64,000 bases of DNA from Saprospiraceae bacterium (GCA_016714025.1 JADJOB010000002.1:2574001-2638000), one strand, 5' to 3'; counted from the first letter of the stretch, positions 37,884-48,386 are shown. The notes: generated by a model not told the origin, from the sequence alone. Made by a program: numbers and translations.

Positions 37884-38888
37884 ATGTCAAAAATCATAAT
37901 TCTAGCAATAGAATCCTCCTGTGATGATACTTCGGTGGCTGTTATTATTGATGGAGAAATAAAATCAAACTTAATTAGTTCTCAATGGATCCATGCGCAA
38001 TATGGCGGTGTTGTACCAGAAGCCGCTTCTCGTCAACATGTTGAAACCATTGTTTCCTTATGCGATCAGGCTTTAAAAGAGGCAGCTATATCGTTACAAC
38101 ACCTCAGTGCAATCGCCATTACCCGGGGTCCAGGTTTGATGGGGTCGCTTTTAGTCGGAATTAGTTTTGCCAAATCTTTAAGTCTTTGCCTTAATATTCC
38201 TTTAATTGAAGTAAATCATTTACATGCCCACGTTTTGTCATTATTTATTGACCAAAAACCTACACTTCCACTGGTTTGCTTGACCGTTTCAGGTGGACAT
38301 ACCCAATTACTTTTAGTTTCTGAAAAGTTCAAAATTGAGCTACTGGGCCAAACTTTGGATGATGCGGCTGGCGAAGCAATAGATAAAACTGGTAAATTAT
38401 TAGGCTTGGGATATCCAGCTGGCCCTGAAATGGATAAATTGGCTAAATCGGGTGTGCCAAAGTATAAATTCCCAATTGCAAAAGTAAATGACTTGAATTT
38501 TAGTTTTAGCGGATTAAAAACGAGTGTCTTGTATTTTTTAAGAGATCAATTGGATTCAAATAAAGAATTCATAAATGAAAATCTACCTGATTTATGTGCT
38601 TCCATCCAAGATAATATTGTAAAAAGTCTATTAAATAAATTAGAATCAGCTGCAATTGCACATAATGCAATCTCAATAGGAATTGCTGGAGGAGTTTCCG
38701 CCAATTCTCAATTGAGAAAGGAAATTTCGCAATTGTGCACAAAATACAATTGGAATTGTTACATTCCGAAACTGAGCTATTGCACGGACAATGCTGCGAT
38801 GATAGCAATCGCAGGATACCATAAATATCTGAATGCAGAATTTAGCGATGATCATTTTTTACCCTTAGCTCGATATCCCATTATTTAA
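37884..38888 (+). CDS. tsaD: tRNA N6-threonylcarbamoyltransferase TsaD
   Basis: 334 residues. Opens with LAIESSCDDTSVAVI; QYGGVVPEAASRQHVE, the metal-binding NHLHAHV (His112, His116), SGGHTQLLLV and CTDNAAMIA follow in normal order. It makes t6A37 in ANN-decoding tRNAs with TsaB/E. It diverges from the DUF3822 operon and its end overlaps the end of mutS2 by 8 bases on the other strand. Confidence 0.97.
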   Translation: MSKIIILAIESSCDDTSVAVIIDGEIKSNLISSQWIHAQYGGVVPEAASRQHVETIVSLCDQALKEAAISLQHLSAIAITRGPGLMGSLLVGISFAKSLSLCLNIPLIEVNHLHAHVLSLFIDQKPTLPLVCLTVSGGHTQLLLVSEKFKIELLGQTLDDAAGEAIDKTGKLLGLGYPAGPEMDKLAKSGVPKYKFPIAKVNDLNFSFSGLKTSVLYFLRDQLDSNKEFINENLPDLCASIQDNIVKSLLNKLESAAIAHNAISIGIAGGVSANSQLRKEISQLCTKYNWNCYIPKLSYCTDNAAMIAIAGYHKYLNAEFSDDHFLPLARYPII

Positions 38889-41283
38889 ATACAACGATGG
38901 TAACTCCTGCGCCTCCGCTCTCCTCTTCCGGATGGTAAAACGAGTCGATAAATTTCAATTTTTTTAATTGTTTATGAATAGCGGATTTTAATATCCCTGA
39001 TCCTTTTCCATGAAGAATTTTAGCATCTTTTAAACTTGATAATAATGCTTGATCCAAATAGTTTTCTAGTGCTTGTATAGCATGCTCTACTTTCTGGCCT
39101 CTTAAATCTATGGTACCTGGCAAACTTGCATTCTTGTCAATTAACTGATAGTTTACCTTGGGTTTATTATCTGCAAGAATGCTTTGCTTTTCTAAAATCA
39201 ACTCCTCTTTATTCAGTTCAATTGTAAAGAAATCTGTCAAAACTTTAGCTTTCTTCTCAGATATTTCCTGAACCACTCCAGAAAGCCCTTGCTTTAACAA
39301 AAATACTTTGTCTCCAGGCTTAATTTCCGCACCCACAAGGCTTGACTTAATCATTTGAAAATAATCGTGCTCTGCCTGATTCAATTCAACAGCTAATTTT
39401 TTTTCTTTATTTTTAGTTAATTCAAGCTGATTTTTTGCTTCAACATAATCCATCTTTTCCCTTATCTCATTTAAAATGGTATGATGTTCTTTCTTTAAAT
39501 CTATATTTTGCTGGTATTCAATCTGTTTACTGTCCATTTTTAACTTCAAGCGCTTTAACTCATGTTGCTTCTGCATAGCTTCATACGCTTTAATTAATTT
39601 ATTCAATGTGTCTATTTTCGCTTTATAATCTGTAACTGTTTTTTTAAGATGAATCTTTTCCATTTCCATTTTAGACAAAAGATCTTCCATTTTTACTAAA
39701 TCAGAACCAGCTATCTCCTTTGCATAATTTATAATTTTCTTAGGAAATTGCATTTTTCTGGCAATATCCAAAGCATATGAACTTCCAGGCTTTCCAATTT
39801 GCAATTTATATAATGGAATCATTTTACTTTCATCATAAAGCATCGAACCGTTCTGGATGCCCTTATTTGTATGAGCAAATGATTTTAAATTCGAATAGTG
39901 CGTCGTGATTACTCCAAATACTTTCAAATTTATTAACTCTTTTAAGACAGACTCTGCAATTGCACCACCAATTTTAGGTTCAGTCCCGCTTCCCAATTCA
40001 TCCATTAATACTAGTGACGAATGATCTGCTTCCAAAACCAATTTCTTCATATATCGTAATTTAGCAGAATAGGTGCTTAAGCCTTCATCCAATGATTGCC
40101 AATCACCAATATCTACCCATATTTTATCAAATAAGCAAAAGCTTGACTTTTTTGAAACGGGAATTAGAAACCCTTTTTGCAACATGAGTTGTAATAATCC
40201 AATCGTTTTTAAAACGATTGTCTTCCCACCGGCATTTGGACCTGAAATCAAAAGGATTTTATGTTGCTCATCCAACAAAATATCCATTGGAATTGGCTTG
40301 GACTCTTGTTGCTTAAATTTGTGAAGCAATAAAGGATGAAAACCAGAAATTATATGAAGAATTTTATTGCTATTTATAGTTGGCTTAATGGCATTGATGC
40401 TGTTGGCATAACAGGCTTTAGCCAGTAAAATATCCATTGCCAAAACCTTTTCATAAGCAATTTCAAAAAATTCAAGAAAAGGTCTAATGGCATCACAAAG
40501 CAGGGACAATATCTTACTAATTTCACGTTGTTCTTTAAAACTAAGATCAATTAATATATTGTTTAACTCAAAACAAATTTGTGGTTCAATAAAAACGGTC
40601 TTTCCACTTTCAGATTCTCCCAATACCAATCCATTTATTTTTCGTTTATGTTCAGCAAGAACCCTTAATACAAATCTTCCATCCCGAATGGATTCTTCTC
40701 CTTCTGCTAAATATGACTTGGTTCTATATATTTCAAGTTCTTTTTTAAAAGCAGAATAAATAGAACGATTTAACTTGAGACGTTCCTGTCTGATTGACTG
40801 CAATTCTTCAGATGCATCATCACGTATTTGAAAATTTTCATCAAAAATGCGTTTTATTGAAACAAGGGGCTTCGTCAATTCAGGAAATTCTCCTATAAAA
40901 GAAATTAAGTTTTTATAAATCAAAAATGTTGGAGCCAATGCTTTCTGCTTTACCTCTTGATTATTTAAAATTACCTTAACCAATCGAAGTATTGAATCAA
41001 CAGAAATCTCCATGCCGGGAATTTTCAATCTAGTTAAATCATCTTGAATGGATTGAAAATTTACCAAATTAAAAGCATGTATTTTAATTGCTTGAGCCAA
41101 TTCATCCAAGATTTCCAACTCCAGATGAATTTTATCTGAAAAAGGTTCGTAAATCAAATCTTGTAAGGCAGCCTTAGCTTGATCAGAGACAGCATAATCT
41201 GCGGTCAATTGGATAACTTTGTCAAACTCCAGTAAAAATTGAGATTTAACAAAAACAGAACTGGATAAATATCTTTTATTCAA
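38881..41283 (-). CDS. mutS2: MutS2 family ATPase/endonuclease
   Basis: 800 residues. An N-terminal MutS core-like domain opening with LEFDKVIQL, Walker A GPNAGGKT (near residue 340), Walker B LVLMDELGSGTEP, a long coiled-coil linker (about 530-630) and a C-terminal Smr domain (TIDLRGQKVEHAIQALENYLDQ, ILHGKGSGIL). MutS2 lacks the mismatch-recognition domain and acts against recombination or rescues collided ribosomes. It overlaps the tamB stop by 8 bases on the same strand, indicating coupling. Confidence 0.95.
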   Translation of the reverse strand: MNKRYLSSSVFVKSQFLLEFDKVIQLTADYAVSDQAKAALQDLIYEPFSDKIHLELEILDELAQAIKIHAFNLVNFQSIQDDLTRLKIPGMEISVDSILRLVKVILNNQEVKQKALAPTFLIYKNLISFIGEFPELTKPLVSIKRIFDENFQIRDDASEELQSIRQERLKLNRSIYSAFKKELEIYRTKSYLAEGEESIRDGRFVLRVLAEHKRKINGLVLGESESGKTVFIEPQICFELNNILIDLSFKEQREISKILSLLCDAIRPFLEFFEIAYEKVLAMDILLAKACYANSINAIKPTINSNKILHIISGFHPLLLHKFKQQESKPIPMDILLDEQHKILLISGPNAGGKTIVLKTIGLLQLMLQKGFLIPVSKKSSFCLFDKIWVDIGDWQSLDEGLSTYSAKLRYMKKLVLEADHSSLVLMDELGSGTEPKIGGAIAESVLKELINLKVFGVITTHYSNLKSFAHTNKGIQNGSMLYDESKMIPLYKLQIGKPGSSYALDIARKMQFPKKIINYAKEIAGSDLVKMEDLLSKMEMEKIHLKKTVTDYKAKIDTLNKLIKAYEAMQKQHELKRLKLKMDSKQIEYQQNIDLKKEHHTILNEIREKMDYVEAKNQLELTKNKEKKLAVELNQAEHDYFQMIKSSLVGAEIKPGDKVFLLKQGLSGVVQEISEKKAKVLTDFFTIELNKEELILEKQSILADNKPKVNYQLIDKNASLPGTIDLRGQKVEHAIQALENYLDQALLSSLKDAKILHGKGSGILKSAIHKQLKKLKFIDSFYHPEEESGGAGVTIVVFK

Positions 41284-44200
41284 TGCTATTCTTATTTCTG
41301 GTTTTTGCTTTCGAATTTAATTCCTTTTTAAAATCAAAAAATGAATCGAATTCCTTTCTATAGCTAATCCCTGTTCCTATTTTATGCTTCAAACCTTCAA
41401 TTGATTCATCTCCCCGATAATAAATGCGCAATTTTAATCCAGGCACCGGAGTATTCCATTCAATAATGCTCTCTGGATTAAAATAAGAATTACCATATAT
41501 TGAAGAACTAGAGGATTTATAATTACCTCCAAGTGTAACAATCCATTGATCATTCCAAAGTCTATGCTTTAAACTAAATACGACTTCTCCTTCATTAAAT
41601 TTAGAGCTTCCTGGTATGGTATTATCAAAGTCATAACCAATGTTAAAATCAACTCCAGAAATAAAATTAACATCGTCAAATGCATTACTCAATAAACTTG
41701 TTACAAAAAGTGAAAATTGGTTGGATAGCATTTCACTCATTGTGTTAATAGTAGTTGTACTCAAATTTGATCCAATTTCAGTTGGATCAAATGAATTCAA
41801 AAACGTACGAAGGACCAATAAGCCAAAAACCTGTTGGTTCAGTTGATCCTGATTTGTCCTTAAATATCGAATCTTATTATCGGCAAAATTCTTTAATTGT
41901 CCTGTCAAGTCAGGCATATCAATATCAAATCGTATGTCAGGTTGCAACAAAGAACCGGTTAGCATCATCTTCAATTTGACCTCTGTTCTCCGCTTTGCCT
42001 CTTCAATCAACCTTTGATCAGCAGCTAAATACTCTTGAATCAAAATATAGGGCGATGTTGAAAGGCCTTCATATACTGCTTCAAGCTGAATATTTGCATT
42101 TAAAGGATCTCCAGTCCAATTTATAGTACCACCCCTTGCAATTGCAAAAGGTTTATTAACAAAATTATAAAGGGTAAACAAATACTCTCCCTGTTCTACT
42201 TCATATAGACCATTAACAGTAAACTGTCCTGTTCTAAGACTTTTAATGGATAAATTCCCCCGTCCAGTTCCTTTTAAAATATCACCAGCCAATTCATCAA
42301 AAATAATTGAAATGTCAGCATCTTCTGTAATGGTTAATTGCATATTCATATTTAACCCAATGATTGAAGGCACAATAGGCTTGATTACCGAATCAACTTG
42401 TACGGTTCTTGAAGAAAATTTTACAAACTTTGATTCAGTTGCTACTTGATCGTAGGTAACCGGAATATTAAACTTAGTACCTTTAAGACTGGTGACCTTT
42501 ACATCCATATCCATAGCGCTAAAAGGTCCAAAAAAACTGACATCAATCTGCCCGATTCCATAGCCATAATAAAATGGATTATCCTCTTTTTTAGTATCTA
42601 ATATCAATGCTTTAGAGGAGACCAACTTAACATTTGCTGCAAAAGTTTTAAAATAATTATGTGTAAGTTTTCCATCGAGTTTGATTGGATTTCTAAACTT
42701 ATCCATAATCTCAAGGTTTTCAAATAAAATTTCGTTTTCCTTGAAAACAATAGGTTGATTCTCAAACAACGCCGGAACGCCTAAATAATTAATATACGTA
42801 CTACCCTTAACGGCTTTCAAGTTACCAACTAAAGATAAATTTCCACTGACTCCATAAAATTTAAGCTTTCCATCAGCCCCACCCGTAGTTTTTGAAATCG
42901 AACTAATAAAATTTTCAAGAAACTTAAATGGAAAAGCCTTAACATTCAAGTCGATGCTAAAATCAAAAGGCTTGTATTGATAATTAGTTTTAACAATGGG
43001 TATATTTATGGTTCCTTCTCCTCTAATTACATGCTCCTGAAATACATTTTCAACTTGAATATCCCATGGTTTCATAATATCATATGCTCTGAAACTCAAA
43101 TTAAATGGACCAAAATTATCTTTATTAAAATGAAGTTGAAAAAAATTGAATCTACCTGTAATTTCTTTAATATTCTTAATATCAGGAATTTCAATGTTAG
43201 CAGAAAACAAGCCAGAAAAAGAAATCGTTTTATTTCTTATAAATTGATTGACAAATGAAATATCAAATCCATCTGACTTTAACGTAAGCCCTTTTAAATC
43301 AATATCCCGTATACTTAAATAATGCAATGAGTCGCTTAATTCAAAATTATTAACTAACAGACCTTTCTTTGATTTTTGAATAATATTGGCTTCATCAATC
43401 ATCCATCGGGAATTATTAAAAAAAAGATCTTTATTTATTACTTGTACTGCAAAGAGATCCTGATTATATTTAATATTTGAATTAATATTTGCCAATATTT
43501 TTGTGTTGAGTGTATCAAAAAGTAAAAATGAAATTCTACCTGTTGAATCAAATAGATTTCCCACACATTTAAAATTACCAGTCCTTTTTATTCCATTAAT
43601 ATAAATATAATCTGAAGTAAATACGGTGCTTAAATTTTTTTGCGAACCAATTACCAAACTAAACTTATCGAATTTAAATGATTTGTATTTGAGGTCAAAG
43701 CGGTTTGAATGCAGTTCAAAATCATTTGTATTGCTGTTTACTGAAAAATCGAAATCAGAGAAATCCATTTCCAGAGGCAAATTAAGAATTTTCGCCAAAC
43801 TCCTTGAATCCTTAATGTATAGACTCCCAGCACCAACCAAGGATGGGTACTGTGATCTTCCTTTCCTATCTAGCAAACTATCTAAAATTGGATATTTAGA
43901 TACGATTAAACTTTTTAAATCCCCAATAACATTTTTTAGTTGAAATTTACCCTCAAATTGAAAATCGGCATAATCTGAAAATAACTCAATTCTATTTTTA
44001 CCAGCTTTCTTTGTCGAATTAAAAGTAAAATCCTTCAAATACAACTTGTCGCCATTTATATTTATATTAGAATTTGAAACAGATAAATTACCAGATAAAT
44101 TTTCATTCTTTACAAGTTTAATATTCATCTTCACTTTACCTGAATAGGATGCTTCATCACGTCGTAAATTCAACGCTTGGAGATTGAGCTTTTTAATGTC

Positions 44201-46051
44201 ACCTTCTAAGCTTATATCATCAGTATCACCAAATCTCGCAAAACTTCCTGTCAGATCCACATCAGCATTTTCATCTTTAATTTTTATTGATCCCTGCAAC
44301 ATAGATTTTTTAAATAATCCAGCTATAGAAATCCCTGAATAATGATAATCTCTATAAACAAAATCATTAAGTTTACCATCAAGGTTTGCAGACAAATTAT
44401 TAGCCGCCAATCCTTTGCCATCTATAATTTTTATTTCCGAATTTAATATACCAAACTCCTTTCTTTGCAACAAAGCACCTAAATCAAGATTTGAAGTACT
44501 GATTCCTCCACTATATATAGCTTCATGATTTTGGTTTGATGAGAAATTTACTTTAATATCTGATCGAATTAAACCAAGATCAGTATTAAAAGAACCGTAA
44601 GCTACAAAATCATTTAAATAGCCGTCAAATTGACCATTCATTTTTATGCGTCCAAATCGATCATAAGATGCCGGTATATTATAACGCTCAAATAATTGCC
44701 TCAAAAAGGAAGCCGTTGTTAGTAATTGATCAATTTTTAAATTTAGAACTAATTTGTCTCTAATAAATAAATTACGGGAGCCTACATTGCCAGTAAAATT
44801 AAACTGATTGGAATAATTAAAGATAATATTTGATCCTTTTAGATTATTGAGTTTGCCAAATAGCTTTCCAGTCAAATTAAATGAAGATCCATTTTTTAAA
44901 TTAAATTTCTGTAACAAATGATATTTAGGAAACAATTTATCAAAATCCAAAAGATCAAATTTTCCTTCTAATAAATTCATTTGAATAAATGTGTTTTTCA
45001 AATCAAGTTTATTTACTAAATTTGAATAAGCTAAAGAACTATTCAATTGAAACCTTAATGAACTTAACAATGTTTCAAGTAAAAAATCCTCAATCAAAAC
45101 TTGATCATCTTTTAAATTGAAGTTTCTGATTGCAGCATTTTTTATGGCAAAATCATCTGAACTTTTTAGATTCAAATTCAAGAACTCTATATGATCCAAT
45201 TGATCACCGTGAAAAATGTTTTTAGATGTTAGATTTATATTTGAAAACATCAAGCCTTTCTCACTGGTAAATAATGAATCTTTAAAATTTAAGACACCAT
45301 TATTTATATTCAAAAATCTCAAATAAACACTTGGACTTATTTTACAGCTATCAAATGCATCGATTTGACTGATATTATGCTCAGCATGTTCAGAACGTAT
45401 TTTATCATAAATAACAACAGGGTTATCCAGTAATAATTTCCTAATACTAAAATACTGTATATTATAATTAAGCGAATCTACAAGTAAGTCCAATTTATTA
45501 AAAGCTAAATTAAGCGACTGCTTTGAATCCAAATAACTGGCTTTGGTGTTTTTTAAAATTAAATGGTTTAAATTAAATTGAAATGGGTCTTTATTCTTTG
45601 ATTCTGAATTCCTGAACTTGGAAATAAAATAATTTAAATTTGAACCAGACTCTCCTTCGTATACTTTTATTTTCATTACGACCGAATCGCACTCGATATC
45701 ATCTACATATAACTTTCTCGACAATACAGAGCGTAAACTTTTTAACAATCCTATATGAACATCCCTAGCATAAAACAAAGTGTCTTTATGATGATCCCTA
45801 ATAAGAAATGCTCCTTTAAATCCATTAAAAGGATCTAAATAAAATGAATTAATTTCCAGATCCTGGTCATAAGATTTCTTAAGAAAATCAACCAACCAAT
45901 TGCGCGACCAATCTTGAACAAATTCCGCTCTCAGCACAATAATGAACATGAAAATAAAAACCAAAACAATTCCTAAAAATTTTAAGAGATATTCCAGTGC
46001 CTTTACTGATATGTTTTGTAATGCTTTACTATGTGCAACTGGTGTACTCAT
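41276..46051 (-). CDS. TamB-family translocation/assembly protein
   Basis: 1591 residues, the longest gene here. A single N-terminal membrane helix (about 20-42) leads into a very long beta-taco region, and the C-terminal 400 residues carry the DUF490/TamB domain with LNMNMQLTITEDADISIIF, GTGRGNLSI and the ending block with DNTIPGS and LGGNYK-type strands. TamB spans the periplasm and is thought to carry phospholipids to the outer membrane or assist outer-membrane protein assembly with a TamA-type partner. It follows folP by 14 bases. Base composition (AT-rich, Lys/Asn-rich) matches its neighbours. Confidence 0.92.
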   Translation of the reverse strand: MSTPVAHSKALQNISVKALEYLLKFLGIVLVFIFMFIIVLRAEFVQDWSRNWLVDFLKKSYDQDLEINSFYLDPFNGFKGAFLIRDHHKDTLFYARDVHIGLLKSLRSVLSRKLYVDDIECDSVVMKIKVYEGESGSNLNYFISKFRNSESKNKDPFQFNLNHLILKNTKASYLDSKQSLNLAFNKLDLLVDSLNYNIQYFSIRKLLLDNPVVIYDKIRSEHAEHNISQIDAFDSCKISPSVYLRFLNINNGVLNFKDSLFTSEKGLMFSNINLTSKNIFHGDQLDHIEFLNLNLKSSDDFAIKNAAIRNFNLKDDQVLIEDFLLETLLSSLRFQLNSSLAYSNLVNKLDLKNTFIQMNLLEGKFDLLDFDKLFPKYHLLQKFNLKNGSSFNLTGKLFGKLNNLKGSNIIFNYSNQFNFTGNVGSRNLFIRDKLVLNLKIDQLLTTASFLRQLFERYNIPASYDRFGRIKMNGQFDGYLNDFVAYGSFNTDLGLIRSDIKVNFSSNQNHEAIYSGGISTSNLDLGALLQRKEFGILNSEIKIIDGKGLAANNLSANLDGKLNDFVYRDYHYSGISIAGLFKKSMLQGSIKIKDENADVDLTGSFARFGDTDDISLEGDIKKLNLQALNLRRDEASYSGKVKMNIKLVKNENLSGNLSVSNSNININGDKLYLKDFTFNSTKKAGKNRIELFSDYADFQFEGKFQLKNVIGDLKSLIVSKYPILDSLLDRKGRSQYPSLVGAGSLYIKDSRSLAKILNLPLEMDFSDFDFSVNSNTNDFELHSNRFDLKYKSFKFDKFSLVIGSQKNLSTVFTSDYIYINGIKRTGNFKCVGNLFDSTGRISFLLFDTLNTKILANINSNIKYNQDLFAVQVINKDLFFNNSRWMIDEANIIQKSKKGLLVNNFELSDSLHYLSIRDIDLKGLTLKSDGFDISFVNQFIRNKTISFSGLFSANIEIPDIKNIKEITGRFNFFQLHFNKDNFGPFNLSFRAYDIMKPWDIQVENVFQEHVIRGEGTINIPIVKTNYQYKPFDFSIDLNVKAFPFKFLENFISSISKTTGGADGKLKFYGVSGNLSLVGNLKAVKGSTYINYLGVPALFENQPIVFKENEILFENLEIMDKFRNPIKLDGKLTHNYFKTFAANVKLVSSKALILDTKKEDNPFYYGYGIGQIDVSFFGPFSAMDMDVKVTSLKGTKFNIPVTYDQVATESKFVKFSSRTVQVDSVIKPIVPSIIGLNMNMQLTITEDADISIIFDELAGDILKGTGRGNLSIKSLRTGQFTVNGLYEVEQGEYLFTLYNFVNKPFAIARGGTINWTGDPLNANIQLEAVYEGLSTSPYILIQEYLAADQRLIEEAKRRTEVKLKMMLTGSLLQPDIRFDIDMPDLTGQLKNFADNKIRYLRTNQDQLNQQVFGLLVLRTFLNSFDPTEIGSNLSTTTINTMSEMLSNQFSLFVTSLLSNAFDDVNFISGVDFNIGYDFDNTIPGSSKFNEGEVVFSLKHRLWNDQWIVTLGGNYKSSSSSIYGNSYFNPESIIEWNTPVPGLKLRIYYRGDESIEGLKHKIGTGISYRKEFDSFFDFKKELNSKAKTRNKNSIE

Positions 46052-46065
46052 TAAAAATTCAGAGC

Positions 46066-46929
46066 TTATGATTGTTGATTATCAAAATAATGAGGATTTT
46101 GAATTGCATAAAATACCTTGAGCATTTGAGCAGTCTCCCTGACGTCATGAACCCTAATAATCGTACAAGAATTTAAAAGAGCATAAAAAGCAGCCACAAT
46201 ACTCCCAATTAATGCATCAGAAGCAGCAGAATTGGTAATCTTCCAAATCATACTTTTCCGAGAAACGCCAATTAATAAAGGCTTTTCTAATATTTTAAAC
46301 AAATAAATAGTTCGCAAGAGTTCATAATTATCCTTAAGTTTTTTTGAAAATCCGAAACCTGGATCTATGATTACTTTATGAAGTCCCATCGTTTTAAAGA
46401 AACAAATTTTTTGTTGGAAATATTTCAATACTTCATCAACGACATTTAGGTAAGTCGTGTTATCCTCATGTTGCATATTTTCCGGAATACCTTTCATATG
46501 CATAGCAATATAAATTGCAGGAGATTTAGACATCACCAAGGGTAAGTCCGGGTCAAAATTACCACCACTTATGTCATTGATCAGGTCCGCCCCTAAATCT
46601 AAACATCTTTGCGCCACTGAAGCCCTCATCGTATCAATTGAAATCGGCAGCTCAGGAAAAGCTGCTCTGATTTTCTGTAAAACGGGTATAATTAATTGAT
46701 TTTCAGCCTCTTCTTGAGGTATTTTCGCTCCGGGCCGACTTGAGAAAGCTCCTAAATCTAAAATGTCCATCCCTTCCTTCATTTTAGATTCTACCAATTT
46801 TAAAGCCTGCAAATCAGAATGGGCAATACTAGCCGGATAAAAGCTTTCAGGATCCAAATTAACGATCCCCATAACCAAAGGCTTAGCATTTGTTGTGAAA
46901 ATCTGATTTAAATCCTTTCTATGAGTCAT
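46066..46929 (-). CDS. folP: Dihydropteroate synthase
   Basis: 287 residues. The TIM barrel has FSSRPGA, SIDT..A.VAQRC..LGADLINDISGG, MHMKG, DPGFGFSKKL.DNY.LLR, GVSRKSM and HDVRE. It joins p-aminobenzoate to a dihydropterin pyrophosphate. Loop 1 usually reads NVTPDSF; here it is NLDPESF (in MGIVNLDPESFYP), which is unusual and could affect pterin or pABA binding. It is first in the operon with tamB and mutS2. Confidence 0.94.
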   Translation of the reverse strand: MTHRKDLNQIFTTNAKPLVMGIVNLDPESFYPASIAHSDLQALKLVESKMKEGMDILDLGAFSSRPGAKIPQEEAENQLIIPVLQKIRAAFPELPISIDTMRASVAQRCLDLGADLINDISGGNFDPDLPLVMSKSPAIYIAMHMKGIPENMQHEDNTTYLNVVDEVLKYFQQKICFFKTMGLHKVIIDPGFGFSKKLKDNYELLRTIYLFKILEKPLLIGVSRKSMIWKITNSAASDALIGSIVAAFYALLNSCTIIRVHDVRETAQMLKVFYAIQNPHYFDNQQS

Positions 46930-47043
46930 ACAGGCCCTAATCCTATGAAAACGAACGAAGAAATAAAGGTAAAGTGAAAATAATTATTTGTATGAATTTG
47001 TTTATCAATCGTTTATAAAATTTTAAAGTTTCATTAATTTGTT

Positions 47044-47051
47044 TAATTTTG
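47044..47051 (+). promoter_or_regulatory. Candidate -7 box of the M23 peptidase gene
   Basis: TAATTTTG matches TAnnTTTG exactly 32 bases before the preferred start at 47084. No -33 element at the right distance. Its position supports the 47084 ATG over an upstream TTG at 47039. Confidence 0.35.
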
Positions 47052-47083
47052 CAATCTATTTCAATATTTATTCAAGCTTACAC

Positions 47084-48379
47084 ATGAAAATCCAGAAGGC
47101 TTTCTTTGCCCTCGCTCAAATAATAACTCTTGTATTGCTATTAGTTGCAAATAGCTTTATTTTGGATTTTATAATGAATATTGAAAATGGGCAAGAAAAA
47201 TCTGTCAATCATTTTGATCTAAAAGAATGCCAAACTAGCCCATCTGGTTTAATTTTTGGGTTTGATCCTAAACATTTTTCAATAGAAACGCGAAAAATGC
47301 CGTTTGGCAAATCCTTATCCGAGTTATTTAGGAACAACGACATCAGTGGTCCTAAATCCGAAAAACTCATTAAAAACATTTCAGAGCTTATCGATTTACG
47401 CAATCTTAGATCTGGAAATACCTATGGATTCATTGCCTCAAATCCATGCATCGAACCTGATTATTTCATTTACGAAATTGATGCTTCGAAGTATTTAACA
47501 TGTGAATTGAAAGGTGATCATTGCGTTAACCTCCAATACCGTAACTCCGAATTAAAACGAGAACACGCTTCTGGGATCATTGAATCTTCCCTTTGGAATG
47601 CATTAGAAGGTCAAAATCTATCATTAGATCTAATTGATCAAATGGAAGACGCTTTGTCATCGTCAGTTGACTTTCACCATGTACAAAAAGGAAATACCTT
47701 TAAATTAATATACAATCGCCTTTTTATCGAAGGAAAACCAACACAATCCGGTGAATTGTTGGCAGCTTATTTTGAAACAGACTATGGAGAGCATTTTTCA
47801 ATTTCCTTTAAACCAAACAACAAAAAGGGTTTTTACAATCTAAAAGGAAGCCCCATGGTAAGTCGATTTTTACAAGCACCCGTTCGATTTTCCAGAATTA
47901 GTTCAGGCTTTAATATGCGCCGTTTTCATCCTGTGTTAAAGTATTCAAGACCGCATTTAGGCACTGATTATGCAGCACCCCATGGAACTCCAATATTATC
48001 TGTTGGCGCAGGAGTAGTTGAAGCCGCATCATATACTTCAGGCAATGGAAATTTTGTAAAAATAAGACACGATAATACGTATCAGACTCAGTATTTGCAT
48101 ATGTCAAAATTCGCAAAAGGCATTCGCAAAGGAACTCCCGTTAGTCAAGGTCAGGTTATTGGCTATGTTGGATCTACTGGATTAGCAAGTGGCCCCCATG
48201 TATGTTTTAGGTTTTGGAAAAACGGTGTTCAAGTCAATCATAGAAACCTACACTTTCCATCACCTGATCCTCTACCAAAAAATCAGCTCGAAGAATACTT
48301 CAAACATCGTGATAACTTAGTCCAGGAATTAAATTCAATACAATTTAGTACTGCTATTAATACGAATAAAAATTCCTAG
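47084..48379 (+). CDS. M23 (LytM-type) peptidase, membrane-anchored
   Basis: 431 residues from the ATG at 47084. One N-terminal hydrophobic helix (about 5-28), a middle domain with LRSGNTYGFI and a LysM-like/opacity region, and a C-terminal M23 domain. Zinc ligands: His291 and Asp295 in HLGTD; the catalytic QYLHMS His339; the final HxH motif is HVC (His372, Cys374) in SGPHVCFRFW, so the second His is Cys. The M23 fold cuts peptidoglycan peptide cross-links, or serves as a binding partner when inactive. The motif HVC seems to recur in Bacteroidota and may still bind zinc. It converges on the histidine kinase gene with 7 bases between. Confidence 0.88.
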   Translation: MKIQKAFFALAQIITLVLLLVANSFILDFIMNIENGQEKSVNHFDLKECQTSPSGLIFGFDPKHFSIETRKMPFGKSLSELFRNNDISGPKSEKLIKNISELIDLRNLRSGNTYGFIASNPCIEPDYFIYEIDASKYLTCELKGDHCVNLQYRNSELKREHASGIIESSLWNALEGQNLSLDLIDQMEDALSSSVDFHHVQKGNTFKLIYNRLFIEGKPTQSGELLAAYFETDYGEHFSISFKPNNKKGFYNLKGSPMVSRFLQAPVRFSRISSGFNMRRFHPVLKYSRPHLGTDYAAPHGTPILSVGAGVVEAASYTSGNGNFVKIRHDNTYQTQYLHMSKFAKGIRKGTPVSQGQVIGYVGSTGLASGPHVCFRFWKNGVQVNHRNLHFPSPDPLPKNQLEEYFKHRDNLVQELNSIQFSTAINTNKNS

Positions 48380-48386
48380 AAAGAGG

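Noticed and set aside
38881..41283. MutS2 with Smr as part of an anti-phage module
   Set aside because: Normal housekeeping MutS2 architecture next to tamB and tsaD.
47039..47083. Upstream TTG start of the M23 peptidase
   Set aside because: The added residues precede the signal anchor without benefit, and a -7 box lies within this stretch.
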